Assembly: GCF_005765165.1 (NCBI RefSeq)
Contig: NZ_VCIW01000017.1
Coordinates: 1 to 64,000, forward strand
DNA length: 64,000 nt
Direction: 5' to 3'
Source: Paenibacillus antri
GTDB taxonomy: Bacteria > Bacillota > Bacilli > Paenibacillales > YIM-B00363
A model generated the notes under the pieces. It did no database searches, was not told the origin of the DNA, and saw only the letters and a list, made by a program, of their open reading frames with translations. The position numbers were made by a program, and so were the translations under genes. The first letter of the stretch is position 1. Every line of letters starts with the position of its first letter. Positions 45,539 through 54,530 of the stretch are shown here, one piece after another.

Positions 45539-47221
45539 ATGCGGCGAAACATTTCAAAAAAGTATGCAAAACCATTGCTTGTTCTAGGTACGCTAACTGC
45601 CTCCTTGCTCATCGTTGCGGGTTGCAACACCGACAGTATGGAAGGCATGGATCATAGCAACATGCCTGGAATGGAGCAGGAAAACACGAACGATGCGGGA
45701 TCAAGTGGGATGGAGAATATGGATCACAGTAACATGCCCGGTATGAGCGAAGGGGCCCAAGGGTCGGTAGATGTGCCATTTGAAGTGTTAACCGGCAACT
45801 CATTCACGCTAACCGCTCAGGAAAGTCATTTGATGGTAAACGAAACGAACATGCGTACAGCGTGGACATTTAATGGTACGGTGCCCGGTCCCCAATTGCG
45901 CGTTCAGCTTGGCGAAGACATTGAAGTGAATCTGAAAAATGAGTTGAAGGAACCCGTTACGATCCACTGGCATGGCTTGCCTGTACCAAACAATATGGAC
46001 GGTATCCCCGGCGTAACAATGAACGCCGTTCAACCGGGAGAGGTATTCACGTATAAATTTAAAGCGACCGTACCGGGTACTTATTGGTATCATTCCCATC
46101 AGAACGGCGTCGTACAAGTGGATAAAGGACTTTACGGCTCCTTCGTCGTAGAAGATCCGAACGAGCCTAAGGCGGATCGCGATTACACTCTTGTTTTGGA
46201 CGAGTGGATGGAAGACGGAGAAATGGACCACGGTTCGATGGATATGGACGCTATGAACATGGAGACAGACACTGAGGCTGGCGGAAATGAAGGGCATGCC
46301 GGTATGAGTGAAATGAGCGATATGGGTGATCCGAGCGGTATGAGCGACGCTGAGATGATGCCTCTGATGTATCCGATCTTTACGGCGAACGGTAAATCTG
46401 GCTCCTCTATCTCTCCGCTTGCGGTGAAGGAAGGCGAAACCGTGCGTATTCGACTTGTAAACGCTGGTTTCTTATCACATCCGCTTTATCTCCAAGGTCA
46501 CGATTTCAGAGTTGTGTCTACCGACGGACAAGCGATAAACAACCCGCCGCCTGTAGATGGGCGTTTGTTAAATATCGCCCCCGGCGAACGTTATGACATA
46601 GAGTTTATCGCCGATAATCCGGGGAAATGGGTGCTTGAAGAACGCAGCAAAAACCCGGGGGCGGGCGGTTTGGCGATTCCACTCGTATACGAAGGCGCAG
46701 AAGGAGAATTTACACGCGATACAGAGCAACGAACCGTTCTTGATTTGACCCAATACGGGGAAGCGGCTGGAGCACAGTTCTCTCTTACCGACGCTTATGA
46801 TCTTGAGTATACGATGGACTTGAATACGGAAAGCGTTGACGGCCATGCGTCTTACACGATTAATGGCGAGGCGTTCCCGGAAACCGATCCGATTATGGTC
46901 AACGAAGGGGACCTAGTGAAAGTTAGACTGGTGAACAATTCTCCGGAAGACATTCATCCGATGCATTTGCACGGTCATTTCTTCCAAGTCTTAAGTCGAA
47001 ATGGTCAGCCGGTTGAAGGATCTCCGCTTATAAAGGATACCATTAACATTCTTCCCGGCGAGGAGTACGTAATTGCGTTTAAGGCGGATAATACCGGCAA
47101 CTGGATGTTCCACTGTCACGACCTTGGCCATGCTTCGGAAGGTATGGTTACCCAGGTTAATTACGAAGGGTTTACACCTGACTTCTCTGTTGATCCAAAC
47201 GCAGGAAATCAGCCAGAATAA
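45539..47221 (+). CDS. Lipoprotein multicopper oxidase
   Basis: 560 residues from the ATG at 45539 (AGGAGG upstream). Lipobox LLIVAGC, two MDHSNMPGM repeats, then cupredoxin domains with all copper-centre motifs: HWHG, YHSH, HPMHLHGHFF and HCHDLGHASEGM. A Met/His/Asp insert (about 230-275, DHGSMDMDAMNMETD) recalls the copper-sensing Met-rich insert of CueO. Probably oxidises Cu(I) to Cu(II) outside the cell. Likely lipidated by the Lgt encoded at 18477. Confidence 0.94.
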   Translation: MRRNISKKYAKPLLVLGTLTASLLIVAGCNTDSMEGMDHSNMPGMEQENTNDAGSSGMENMDHSNMPGMSEGAQGSVDVPFEVLTGNSFTLTAQESHLMVNETNMRTAWTFNGTVPGPQLRVQLGEDIEVNLKNELKEPVTIHWHGLPVPNNMDGIPGVTMNAVQPGEVFTYKFKATVPGTYWYHSHQNGVVQVDKGLYGSFVVEDPNEPKADRDYTLVLDEWMEDGEMDHGSMDMDAMNMETDTEAGGNEGHAGMSEMSDMGDPSGMSDAEMMPLMYPIFTANGKSGSSISPLAVKEGETVRIRLVNAGFLSHPLYLQGHDFRVVSTDGQAINNPPPVDGRLLNIAPGERYDIEFIADNPGKWVLEERSKNPGAGGLAIPLVYEGAEGEFTRDTEQRTVLDLTQYGEAAGAQFSLTDAYDLEYTMDLNTESVDGHASYTINGEAFPETDPIMVNEGDLVKVRLVNNSPEDIHPMHLHGHFFQVLSRNGQPVEGSPLIKDTINILPGEEYVIAFKADNTGNWMFHCHDLGHASEGMVTQVNYEGFTPDFSVDPNAGNQPE

Positions 47222-47227
47222 TTCAAA

Positions 47228-47266
47228 GGACTACAGCCATTACTACCAATGGTTGTAGTTCTTTTT
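47228..47266 (+). terminator. Terminator of multicopper oxidase gene
   Basis: 12-bp stem ACTACAGCCATT/AATGGTTGTAGT (47230-47259, one G-T pair) followed by TCTTTTT. Confidence 0.85.
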
Positions 47267-47624
47267 GCATTGTCCTTGAACAGCTTTTTATCTAGAGGGT
47301 CCGGATTGCAGTAATGCTGCTGATGTCCGGTAATTATGATCGCTCTCTTTAAAGGCAGCCTTTTCTGTCTGGATTGTTTTTTTGCCGTCTTCTTGGCCGG
47401 CCGAATAAACACCAATTATTGAACTAGCTTTCGAGGGAGTTTAAAAGTCATTTCATCGATTTGGCTATCTTGATCATCTCATCTCCTTCTTGGACAATTC
47501 GCCACTGCCAATCCAAGGCACCAGATTCCCCTTCTCTTATCATTCCATCAAGTGTTTAGTGAGGACCACGCGAACGAATAAAGATGCCCAAGTTAATGAA
47601 TTCTAAGTATGGGAGGAATTCACG
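47267..47624. other. Intergenic region with a gene fragment
   Basis: About 360 nt with no intact gene. A minus-strand frame at 47448-47543 reads MIREGESGALDWQWRIVQEG then ends DEMIKIAKSMK; it has no ribosome site and looks like the tail of a lost secreted protein. Confidence 0.35.
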
Positions 47625-47873
47625 ATGATGGATGACAAGATGTTGGATGGATCGATGACGATGATGGTTATGATGTGTGCCATAATGTGCATCGGGACGC
47701 TCATCCTTGTACTTGTGCTTGGAGCAACGGTATACGTCGTTGTACGTTTGCTGATGATGAAGAGCCGGGTCGTGGATCGCCCCTTGATGATGCTGAAGGA
47801 ACGGTATGTCAGAGGAGAAATTAATGATGACGAATATTTGCGAATGAGAAAAGTAATCAATGATGAGAAATAA
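47625..47873 (+). CDS. SHOCT-domain membrane protein
   Basis: 82 residues: Met-rich membrane helix (about 10-45) and a C-terminal SHOCT motif (LKERYVRGEINDDEYLRMRK). GGGAGG precedes the ATG pair. Such short proteins are common next to copper and multicopper-oxidase genes. Function unknown. Confidence 0.82.
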   Translation: MMDDKMLDGSMTMMVMMCAIMCIGTLILVLVLGATVYVVVRLLMMKSRVVDRPLMMLKERYVRGEINDDEYLRMRKVINDEK

Positions 47874-47898
47874 GGGAGTGCCTGCCATAGATGAGGCC

Positions 47899-47985
47899 TC
47901 ATTTAAAAGAGTCTGACAACGAAGCCCATCCTCCCAAGTCCTTAAGCAACGCTGCCATCTGGTCTGCCTGAAACAAATCATCCAC
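47899..47985 (-). other. Possible 28-aa reading frame behind an orphan BlaI-type promoter
   Basis: A GTG at 47985 opens VDDLFQADQMAALLKDLGGW and ends SDSFK. It lies 28 nt past the operator-promoter at 48012-48047 but has no ribosome site; it looks like the C-terminal end of a deleted gene. Confidence 0.25.
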
Positions 47986-48011
47986 ACGGTTACGCGCTCT
48001 ACGTCATACAC

Positions 48012-48047
48012 ACTACAAATTGTAGTAAATATGACCATAAAGATCAA
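48012..48047 (-). promoter_or_regulatory. Orphan BlaI-type operator/promoter
   Basis: Consensus ACTACAAATTGTAGT (48012-48026), minus-strand -35 TTGATC (48042-48047), spacer 17, -10 TACAAT (48019-48024). No intact gene follows on that strand before the antisense SHOCT gene. Confidence 0.7.
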
Positions 48048-48059
48048 ACGGCGCCGTGT

Positions 48060-49129
48060 TCACATCATATTCATATGTTCCATGTCCCCAGCCATCAAAA
48101 TCAATCTTTTTTCAAGCTCAACCTGGACTCCGAACGAGATATCATTGTAATTTCCGATAACAAATCCGTGCATAAACGGCGGCATCGGAGGTTCAGGACG
48201 GATCGGGTTTAAAGCATGCAAATATTGCTGTATCGCTTGGGGAACTCTCGATGGTTCAATGACTAACGCTGGAGTGTGCTTTCCAATGTGCGAAAAAATA
48301 GTTCCTGCAATCGCGTGATGCCAGTTGTGGAAAGGAACAAACGTAAACGCATCTCCCCTTCCTTTCTGATTGCGATTCCATCCAAACCGAGTCGCAGGGT
48401 CGTGATAAGCTGCGAAATGTACACTGAGTTCGAACGGATCCGTCCTTTAATCCTGTTCAACTTACCTTGCGATAGTTCGCTGATCTCCGTCTCAACTCTC
48501 TCCCCTATCGTGTGACGGGATCCAATCAAATACCCGTTCCAATCCAGATGACGTTTAATCCATTCCACTGTCGCTGCGGGCAATCCTTGGCGTGTGGTAA
48601 ACAGAATCGGGGTACCGGAATGCGCGGCATAACCCGGAGCAGGCAATGCCTCGCTGAACGTTTCTTCCGATACGATCATGTAGCTCTTATCAAGCGGCAT
48701 GTTTGCCATTCGTGTGATTTCTTCTCGCACATCAGCTACTGCATAAGCCGTATATGCAGGATCTTGATTGCCTATACGTGCTGTCGTCATTCCTAATCGT
48801 TGGACGTCTCGCTCGACTTGCTCGGGTATAGGCCCAACCAGCAATACCTGAGCCGGGGATTGTTCTCCTGAAGGTACTAGCCGCACCAGTTCCTGTCGAG
48901 TAACGGCCGGCATGAATCGCTCAACAAATAGTATTGGAGCTCCCATAGGATGATGAATTAGCCCTGTGGCGGCGAACGCAAACCGAAAATCGTGAGCCGG
49001 GCATAAAATAACGGCCTTCGGCTTCCAAGGCACGTTCCGATCCGGAAAGCCGATTTGCGACGTATGTACCGCCAATGAAAACGGATCATCCGCGTAAACT
49101 CGTGTTGTATCAATCGTATACATATGCAT
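48060..49129 (-). pseudogene. CWB2-like (cell-wall-binding repeat 2) protein, frameshifted
   Basis: The frame from 49129 runs 288 residues (KAVILCPAHDFRFAFAATGL, GAPILFVERFMPA, GNQDPAYTAYAVADVREEI) and stops at 48263. In the next frame it goes on as FSHIGKHTPALVIEPSRVP and VPQAIQQYLHALNPIRPEPP to a stop at 48060, so about 355 residues in all. The break falls in a run of six T near 48292; seven would rejoin the frames. The repeats look like cell-wall-binding repeat 2, but family assignment is by eye. The fragment at 37364-37785 is a relative. Confidence 0.65.
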
Positions 49130-49289
49130 CCCTCCGCTCTAATCTATTCAAGAGAAAAGGCAGAGTGAACCGTCATACATAATTATTTCAACATATGCGT
49201 AGTGAGCTGTCAGTACTTATCCTCACCCCAATCATAATTACATCGGCCAAGCATATGCATGAGAATAACCAAATAGGGGGATGGACTAT

Positions 49290-50159
49290 ATGAGTGTATG
49301 GTACGCTTTAACGTTAGGGGTTCTTTGTATATGGACTATCGGATTTATTGTTTTTTTCCGAAAACGACTCTCTTGTATGGCGGGAATGATGGCTGCGATG
49401 GCACTTGGCATGATGGTAGGACTAGGGTTCGGCGTGCTAGTGGCAAGTTGGATGCCCGGACAATTATTTCAATCTACTGTTCTAGGAATGCTGATTGGCG
49501 GACTTATTGGTGCCTTTGCGGGGTTACCCATAAGCATAATGGCTGTTCTTGACGGTTTACTTTCAGGAATTATGGGTGGAATGATGGGGACGATGCTCAT
49601 CTCAATGATTCCAAGTTCCTATAGCATTCCGACATTAAAGATCGTGGCATTGTTGTGTTGTGGCGTTATCTTTTTAGTATTGCTTATGCTTCAGGGGGAA
49701 ATAAAACCTGATTATCTAAAGACACATTCTTGGCTGTTCTCCAAGCCCGCTCCGATGTTCGCTGTTATTGTTGTATTACTTACGGTCAGCAATTTATCAT
49801 CAGTACCACAAAGTACTATGGGGGTGGGTGAACATGCTCATCAAGATCCAATAGCACAGCACCTCCAGACCCCCGACCTCAATCAAAAAATAGTTATCGT
49901 GGCAAAGGAGTTTACATTTTCTTTGCAAAATCTGAGCGTAATTGCAGGAGAACCTTTTCAACTTATTTTGCAAAATACTGGTGAAGTTGAGCACGATTTT
50001 GAAATTGTTGGGACTAACGTCCATATTCATGCGGGACCCGATAAAATCGCAAGTCAAATCGTAACCTTGAACAAACCTGGTACATATCAGGCGATTTGCA
50101 CTTTGCCAGGGCATCAGGAAGCAGGCATGGTTGCGGTTGTCCATGTCAACCCCCGTTAG
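49290..50159 (+). CDS. Polytopic membrane protein with C-terminal cupredoxin domain
   Basis: 289 residues from the ATG at 49290 (AGGGGG upstream). Residues 1-165 form about six hydrophobic segments rich in Met and Gly. Residues 190-289 are a cupredoxin domain with type-1 copper ligands: His in VEHDFEIVG, then C, H and M in CTLPGHQEAGM. Likely an electron or copper carrier facing outward, in keeping with the multicopper oxidase two genes away. Confidence 0.85.
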   Translation: MSVWYALTLGVLCIWTIGFIVFFRKRLSCMAGMMAAMALGMMVGLGFGVLVASWMPGQLFQSTVLGMLIGGLIGAFAGLPISIMAVLDGLLSGIMGGMMGTMLISMIPSSYSIPTLKIVALLCCGVIFLVLLMLQGEIKPDYLKTHSWLFSKPAPMFAVIVVLLTVSNLSSVPQSTMGVGEHAHQDPIAQHLQTPDLNQKIVIVAKEFTFSLQNLSVIAGEPFQLILQNTGEVEHDFEIVGTNVHIHAGPDKIASQIVTLNKPGTYQAICTLPGHQEAGMVAVVHVNPR

Positions 50160-50229
50160 ATGTACGGTTAACGTATCCCTTCGACTACATCAATCAAGTG
50201 GTAAGAGTAGAACTCTAGTGGCACTTGTT

Positions 50230-50991
50230 TTATTGAACGTTGCGTATGATGGATACCTCAACGCGACGGTTCTGCGCACGGCCTTCCGGCGTGTCGTTAG
50301 TGGCTACAGGCTTGTTCTCCCCGTATCCGATAATTGAGAAGCGCTCCTTACCGACATCAGGATTTTCTAAAAGCACTGACATAAACGCAAGCGCTCGATC
50401 GGAACTAAGATGGAAGTTGGAAGGGAAGTTCGACGTCTTGATGGGTACGTTATCGGTATGACCTGCGACAATGACCTCATAATCCGGGTGTTGTTCTAAG
50501 AGTATTGAGATTGTGCCGGCCAACTGGCGCGATTCTGGATTCAATTGCGCGCTGCCGGAAGCGAACAGCGTGTTATCACTAATTGTGATCCTAAGCTGAT
50601 ATTGGTCAAGCTGGGTCTCAATCCGAGTCGTCATACCGTTCTCCTCAATATATTGATCGATTTGGCGCTTCAACTCCAGTAGCTGCACGCTTTCTTTTTG
50701 GCGCATCTGTTCATCAGTAGATTGTTCCTTCTCCTCTGCGGCACCCTCTCGTTCCACGCCGACCTCTGTGTTGGGGGGAACGGGGGACATGTTCTGGAAG
50801 AAGCTCGGCCCGCCGCTAAGCGCGGCTTGAAACGACTTTCTGATTTCATCAAATTTCTTCTGGTCGATCTGACTCGATGCGAACAGTACGATGAACATCG
50901 CCAACAGGAGTGTCAGCAAATCGGCATACGGGATAAGCCAAGATTCGTCCATATGCTCTTCATGATCATGCTTGTGCCGCTCTTTGCGCAC
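50230..50991 (-). CDS. MotB/OmpA-type peptidoglycan-binding protein
   Basis: 253 residues from a GTG at 50991 (AAAGGGG 8 nt upstream); the frame runs 44 residues further to 51123. Basic, His-rich cytoplasmic start, the stator-type helix WLIPYADLLTLLLAMFIVLF with the conserved Asp, then a coiled linker and an OmpA domain (AGHTDNVPI, LSSDRALAFM, GYGENKPVATN, NRRVEVSI). Closest to MotB/MotS, but no motA gene is next to it. Orphan copies may act as wall anchors. Confidence 0.88.
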   Translation of the reverse strand: MRKERHKHDHEEHMDESWLIPYADLLTLLLAMFIVLFASSQIDQKKFDEIRKSFQAALSGGPSFFQNMSPVPPNTEVGVEREGAAEEKEQSTDEQMRQKESVQLLELKRQIDQYIEENGMTTRIETQLDQYQLRITISDNTLFASGSAQLNPESRQLAGTISILLEQHPDYEVIVAGHTDNVPIKTSNFPSNFHLSSDRALAFMSVLLENPDVGKERFSIIGYGENKPVATNDTPEGRAQNRRVEVSIIRNVQ

Positions 50992-51147
50992 GACTCCATC
51001 CCCTTTCAATTCAACTGCCCACTCTGTTGGCGCTCTGCGCACTGAGCCTACTAACCTTAATTCCATATAAAAACGCGACAAAATCTCGGTGAATGAGACT
51101 CCAAACATGCAGTTCGCAACCAAATCTCTAACTTTTTTATAAATGAT

Positions 51148-51162
51148 ACTACATCATGTAGT
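51148..51162 (-). promoter_or_regulatory. BlaI-type operator upstream of MotB-like gene
   Basis: ACTACATCATGTAGT, full half-site match. 25 nt upstream of the frame start at 51123 and 157 nt upstream of the preferred GTG. -35/-10 boxes are not clear. Confidence 0.7.
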
Positions 51163-51284
51163 GTCATGACCATACCATTAGTTCTGGAATCAACAAAAGA
51201 AAAGTGCAACGTATCCCATTGTAGATACAGCACTTTTCTTATAACATCTTACTGAATCATTGTACCAGGTGGTGTAACATTGCC

Positions 51285-51524
51285 TTAGTACATCATGCCT
51301 CTGGAGCTACCATTCATCATGTTCGAACCGTTCGCTTCGCTCCCATGACATGCGTTGTACATGTCCTGCAGCTGACCTTCAGTTAATTTCGGGTGCATCT
51401 GTTTTATGAGGGGGAACATCTCCTGAAACGAATTGTCCCCGCCCGCAGCCGCAGCTGCAAACGCTCCAGTACCAACAGCTGAAACCGCAACTGTAATTCC
51501 AAGCACAACTAATATTTTTTTCAT
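51285..51524 (-). CDS. Small secreted Met/Asn-rich protein
   Basis: 79 residues: signal peptide (about 1-25, cut near AFAAAAA), then SFQEMFPLIKQMHPKLTEGQ and a tail NGSNMMNGSSRGMMY. GGAGG precedes the ATG. The Met, His and single Cys (NACHGSE) could bind copper. Single-gene unit. Confidence 0.75.
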   Translation of the reverse strand: MKKILVVLGITVAVSAVGTGAFAAAAAGGDNSFQEMFPLIKQMHPKLTEGQLQDMYNACHGSEANGSNMMNGSSRGMMY

Positions 51525-51683
51525 TAGCTAACGCCTCCTTGAGTTTCATCTTACAAATAAAGCATGTAGAAAGTATGTGGGCTTGAACTCCTCCAATAAC
51601 AAAATGCAACCGCATTTACTCTTAATGCGGTTGCCAACCAAATATATTATGTAGTTAATTTAATTCATTCTGCTGCCTTGGCT

Positions 51684-52190
51684 TTAACCCTTACGCTGCT
51701 CCTGCTGTTTACGCCACCCGTACCGGGTCATTCCCCGCGGCTTGTACGTCGACAGTGTCATAATCACAAGCAACAACAACAGGCCACCCCCAGGGTGAAG
51801 GAATTGACCCCAGCCCCCCAGCCTGCCGAGATCAGTGGTGGGATCAGCCGCTGCGCTTGCCAGGTAGCTTATTGGTTCTAATTGCGATAGCAAAACTTTG
51901 AAGGCAACAACTGTCAGCATGAGTTTCGTTATGACCCAATAGTGTCGGAATAAGCCCCATGGGGTACCAAGAGACATGATTAGACCAGTTACCAGCGAGG
52001 CAGCAGACAACGGCACGAGGGCGAACCTGGCGATAGGCTCCATCGCGATAAAGGCGGCGCGCACCGTTTGTGCATCTTGGCTGGTCTGAGTTGTAACAAC
52101 AAGCGCTAGGTATGCCACGACCCCGCCGATCCAGCCGACCGAGAAGGTAATATGCGCGGTGAGTGCGAGCTTACGCAGACCGGGCTTCAT
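51684..52190 (-). CDS. Four-helix membrane protein (DUF2269-like)
   Basis: 168 residues from the ATG at 52190 with GGGAGG 11 nt upstream. Four membrane segments; LALTAHITFSVGWIGGVVAY and the later HYWVITKLMLT resemble DUF2269/CopD-like proteins, which hold conserved His in helices. Begins 4 nt after the stop of the 92-aa gene, so co-translated. Confidence 0.75.
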   Translation of the reverse strand: MKPGLRKLALTAHITFSVGWIGGVVAYLALVVTTQTSQDAQTVRAAFIAMEPIARFALVPLSAASLVTGLIMSLGTPWGLFRHYWVITKLMLTVVAFKVLLSQLEPISYLASAAADPTTDLGRLGGWGQFLHPGGGLLLLLVIMTLSTYKPRGMTRYGWRKQQEQRKG

Positions 52191-52194
52191 AGTC

Positions 52195-52473
52195 TTAGTG
52201 ACCTCCCTCGGGAGGGGTATGCTGTTCAGGTCCGTCCCCCCCAGACATCTCCTGCTCGTTCTGCTTAGCGGGACCGAACCCTTGTTCGTGGCGACCAGGA
52301 CCATGTTCACCACCGATGCCCGTGAATTTGATGACCACGACCAGCAAGATTAAGGTGATTACGATGATTCCAAACACTTTCACCCAAAGCGGTGTCCTTG
52401 GAGGTCGATCCTCGGTCGGTCGTATGTCGCCTTCACTGCCGGTATCACTGTTGGAGTATGGTGTTTTACTCAT
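52195..52473 (-). CDS. Single-pass membrane protein with His/Gly/Pro-rich tail
   Basis: 92 residues: polar start, one membrane helix (about 30-50, VFGIIVITLILLVVVIKF), then a tail with several His (HGPGRHEQGFG, EQHTPPEGGH) outside. No family recognised. GGAGG precedes the ATG. Operon with the DUF2269-like gene. Confidence 0.75.
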   Translation of the reverse strand: MSKTPYSNSDTGSEGDIRPTEDRPPRTPLWVKVFGIIVITLILLVVVIKFTGIGGEHGPGRHEQGFGPAKQNEQEMSGGDGPEQHTPPEGGH

Positions 52474-52589
52474 TGGGTTATCCTCCTCTTTGAAACGTCA
52501 AGCCTATTCTAAACGGAGAAAATAAAATATTTATAAATTGAAAATGAAAAGCTATAAAGCAAATCTAAAAAATTTGAATCTGAAAAAAC

Positions 52590-52621
52590 AAAAAACCTTC
52601 AGTAACAACTGAAAGTTTTTC
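52590..52621 (-). terminator. Terminator after histidine kinase gene
   Basis: TTCAGT/ACTGAA stem with flanking A and T runs on both sides, 11 nt past the kinase stop; may work both ways. Confidence 0.75.
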
Positions 52622-52631
52622 TGAACAAAAC

Positions 52632-53675
52632 CTATACCGAAAGTGGAAGGGTGAACCGGATTCCCAATCCCCCGTAGTCTGAACGAAATGCGCTAATTTC
52701 GCCGCCATGATGTTCAATAATCGATTTACAGCTTGCGAGACCAAGTCCTGAACCGCCATGATTAATTTGTCTGGACTTATCCACCGTAAATAATTTATGA
52801 AACAAAGAAGATAGTTCCTGATCCGGCACTCCCGTGCCGTCGTCCTCTACCTGAAAATAGGAATGATTGCCCGAAACATAGCCGGTGAAATAAACGTTAA
52901 GCTCCTTCTTCCTGCCATATCTCACAGCATTGCTGAAAAGATTCCCAAACACGCGACGTATCATATGTTCATTTATCAAAATGAACTGATTCGGAGCGAA
53001 GGAATGCTTCCAAGTAAGCTTATAATCGAATCCTGATAATTCAGTTTCATATTCATCAGCAATATTTTCAAAAAATCTACGTGTTTCCAACGGCTTCAAA
53101 TCAATCTTTTCAAGCATAAGCTCGTCCTTAGTAAACGCACTAAAAGCATTGATCATCTCTACCATATGCTTTGTTTTTTTGATGATAAGTTCATAATATT
53201 CCTGTATTTCCTTATCGGTTAGGTTCTTCTGCATGGATAGCAGCTCCACAAAGCCTGTAATAGACGTCAATGGAGTCTTCAAATCGTGAGCGATGGCTGC
53301 AATCATATCAACCTGTTCCCTATGTGCCTGATAAAGCCTTTCTTCCATCTCATTGAAATGATTGTACAATTGACCAATTTCGTCCTTCCTTCTTGATTGC
53401 AAGGAGGTCCGAGAATTCCCGATCTTTACTTTTATCAGCCTCAAATTAAGGATCTGAATCGGTTTCGTAATGTTAAAATGAAAATATATGATTAATGCAA
53501 CGAACATCAAGCCCAATAGTACACTTAAAAATAAAAGCATCTTGAAATGAAGCGGACCAAACATATTTCCATGCAGCATATGTCCTACATAGAAAACGAA
53601 GAAAACGGCGATCAGTGCAAGCATCAGTATAAACATAATTACAAAAAGTAAAGGAAGCTTGATTTTCAGCTTCAT
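52632..53675 (-). CDS. Membrane sensor histidine kinase (copy 2)
   Basis: 347 residues from the ATG at 53675 (AAGGGA upstream). Two membrane helices close together (about 8-30 and 46-66) with a short outer loop, HAMP-like linker, HisKA with H130 (AHDLKTPLTSITG) and HATPase_c (NLFSNAVRYG, GGSGLGLASCK). The short loop means it probably senses within the membrane, as in kinases for cell-wall antibiotics. Partner gene overlaps region just upstream. Confidence 0.93.
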   Translation of the reverse strand: MKLKIKLPLLFVIMFILMLALIAVFFVFYVGHMLHGNMFGPLHFKMLLFLSVLLGLMFVALIIYFHFNITKPIQILNLRLIKVKIGNSRTSLQSRRKDEIGQLYNHFNEMEERLYQAHREQVDMIAAIAHDLKTPLTSITGFVELLSMQKNLTDKEIQEYYELIIKKTKHMVEMINAFSAFTKDELMLEKIDLKPLETRRFFENIADEYETELSGFDYKLTWKHSFAPNQFILINEHMIRRVFGNLFSNAVRYGRKKELNVYFTGYVSGNHSYFQVEDDGTGVPDQELSSLFHKLFTVDKSRQINHGGSGLGLASCKSIIEHHGGEISAFRSDYGGLGIRFTLPLSV

Positions 53676-53676
53676 G

Positions 53677-54384
53677 TTATTCGTTCCCTTCAGTATATTT
53701 GTATCCGACACCCCAGACTGTTTTAATAAAATCGTACTTCACGCCTAGCTTTTTTCGGATATTCTTGATATGCACCGTGACAGTGTTTAATTCTCCGTAT
53801 TCGTCCCCCCAAACGTTCTCGTATATTTGGTCTCGGGTTAATACGTGATTCGGATGATTCTTCAGAAAAGATAAAATCAGAAATTCTTTCGCCGACAATT
53901 CCAATTTTTGATTATCTACGTAAACTTCAAACGTCTTTTCATTTAAGACAAGCGGTGAACTTGGAGCTTGAGTATTCGTATCCTTTTCCTGCTTGAGAGC
54001 ATTCCATTCCTTATACAAGCGGTCCACCTTTCTAAAATGAGCTTTGATCCGCGAGGTGAGTTCATGAATGCTAAAGGGCTTGGTCATATAATCGTCAGCG
54101 CCTATTTCCAGTCCGATAATCTTGTCTATGTCCCTGTCTCGAGCGCTTAGCAACAGAATAGGGATGTTGTACTCGCTTCTGATATTCCTGCAAACTTCCA
54201 AACCGTTCATTTCCGGCATCATAATATCAAGAACAACAAAATCAATCTTTTTTTCTTTCATGATACGTAAAACTTCTTCTCCTGAATAAGCAGGTATCGC
54301 ATGAAATTGTTCGAACTTTAAACTTTCAGTGATTAGCTTCACGATATCTCGGTCGTCATCGGCAACCAAAACCGTCTTATCCAT
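53677..54384 (-). CDS. OmpR-family response regulator (copy 2)
   Basis: 235 residues: receiver with DDD at 9-11 and D53 (VLDIMMPEMNG), K in MTKPFS, then a winged helix (ELSAKEFLILSFLKNHP, VWGDEYGELNTVTVHIKNIR). Operon with the kinase that follows. Confidence 0.94.
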   Translation of the reverse strand: MDKTVLVADDDRDIVKLITESLKFEQFHAIPAYSGEEVLRIMKEKKIDFVVLDIMMPEMNGLEVCRNIRSEYNIPILLLSARDRDIDKIIGLEIGADDYMTKPFSIHELTSRIKAHFRKVDRLYKEWNALKQEKDTNTQAPSSPLVLNEKTFEVYVDNQKLELSAKEFLILSFLKNHPNHVLTRDQIYENVWGDEYGELNTVTVHIKNIRKKLGVKYDFIKTVWGVGYKYTEGNE

Positions 54385-54530
54385 TGTTTCACCAACTTAT
54401 AATTTTTCATTTATGCTTTGATATTAACAAAGGTGTCCGAATTGATGAAACATATTTCAACTCTGTAGATCATTTTTCATCGGGTAAGAAAAAGGAGGGG
54501 ACCATTACGTCCCCTCAACAACCGCTTGAT

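Noticed and set aside
47230-47259. ACTACA and TGTAGT half-sites behind the multicopper oxidase
   Set aside because: They are the arms of a 12-bp terminator hairpin with 18 nt between the half-sites, not the N3 spacing of the operators.
47556-48047. 163-codon minus-strand frame
   Set aside because: It is antisense to the SHOCT gene and reads as Thr/His-rich low-complexity sequence.
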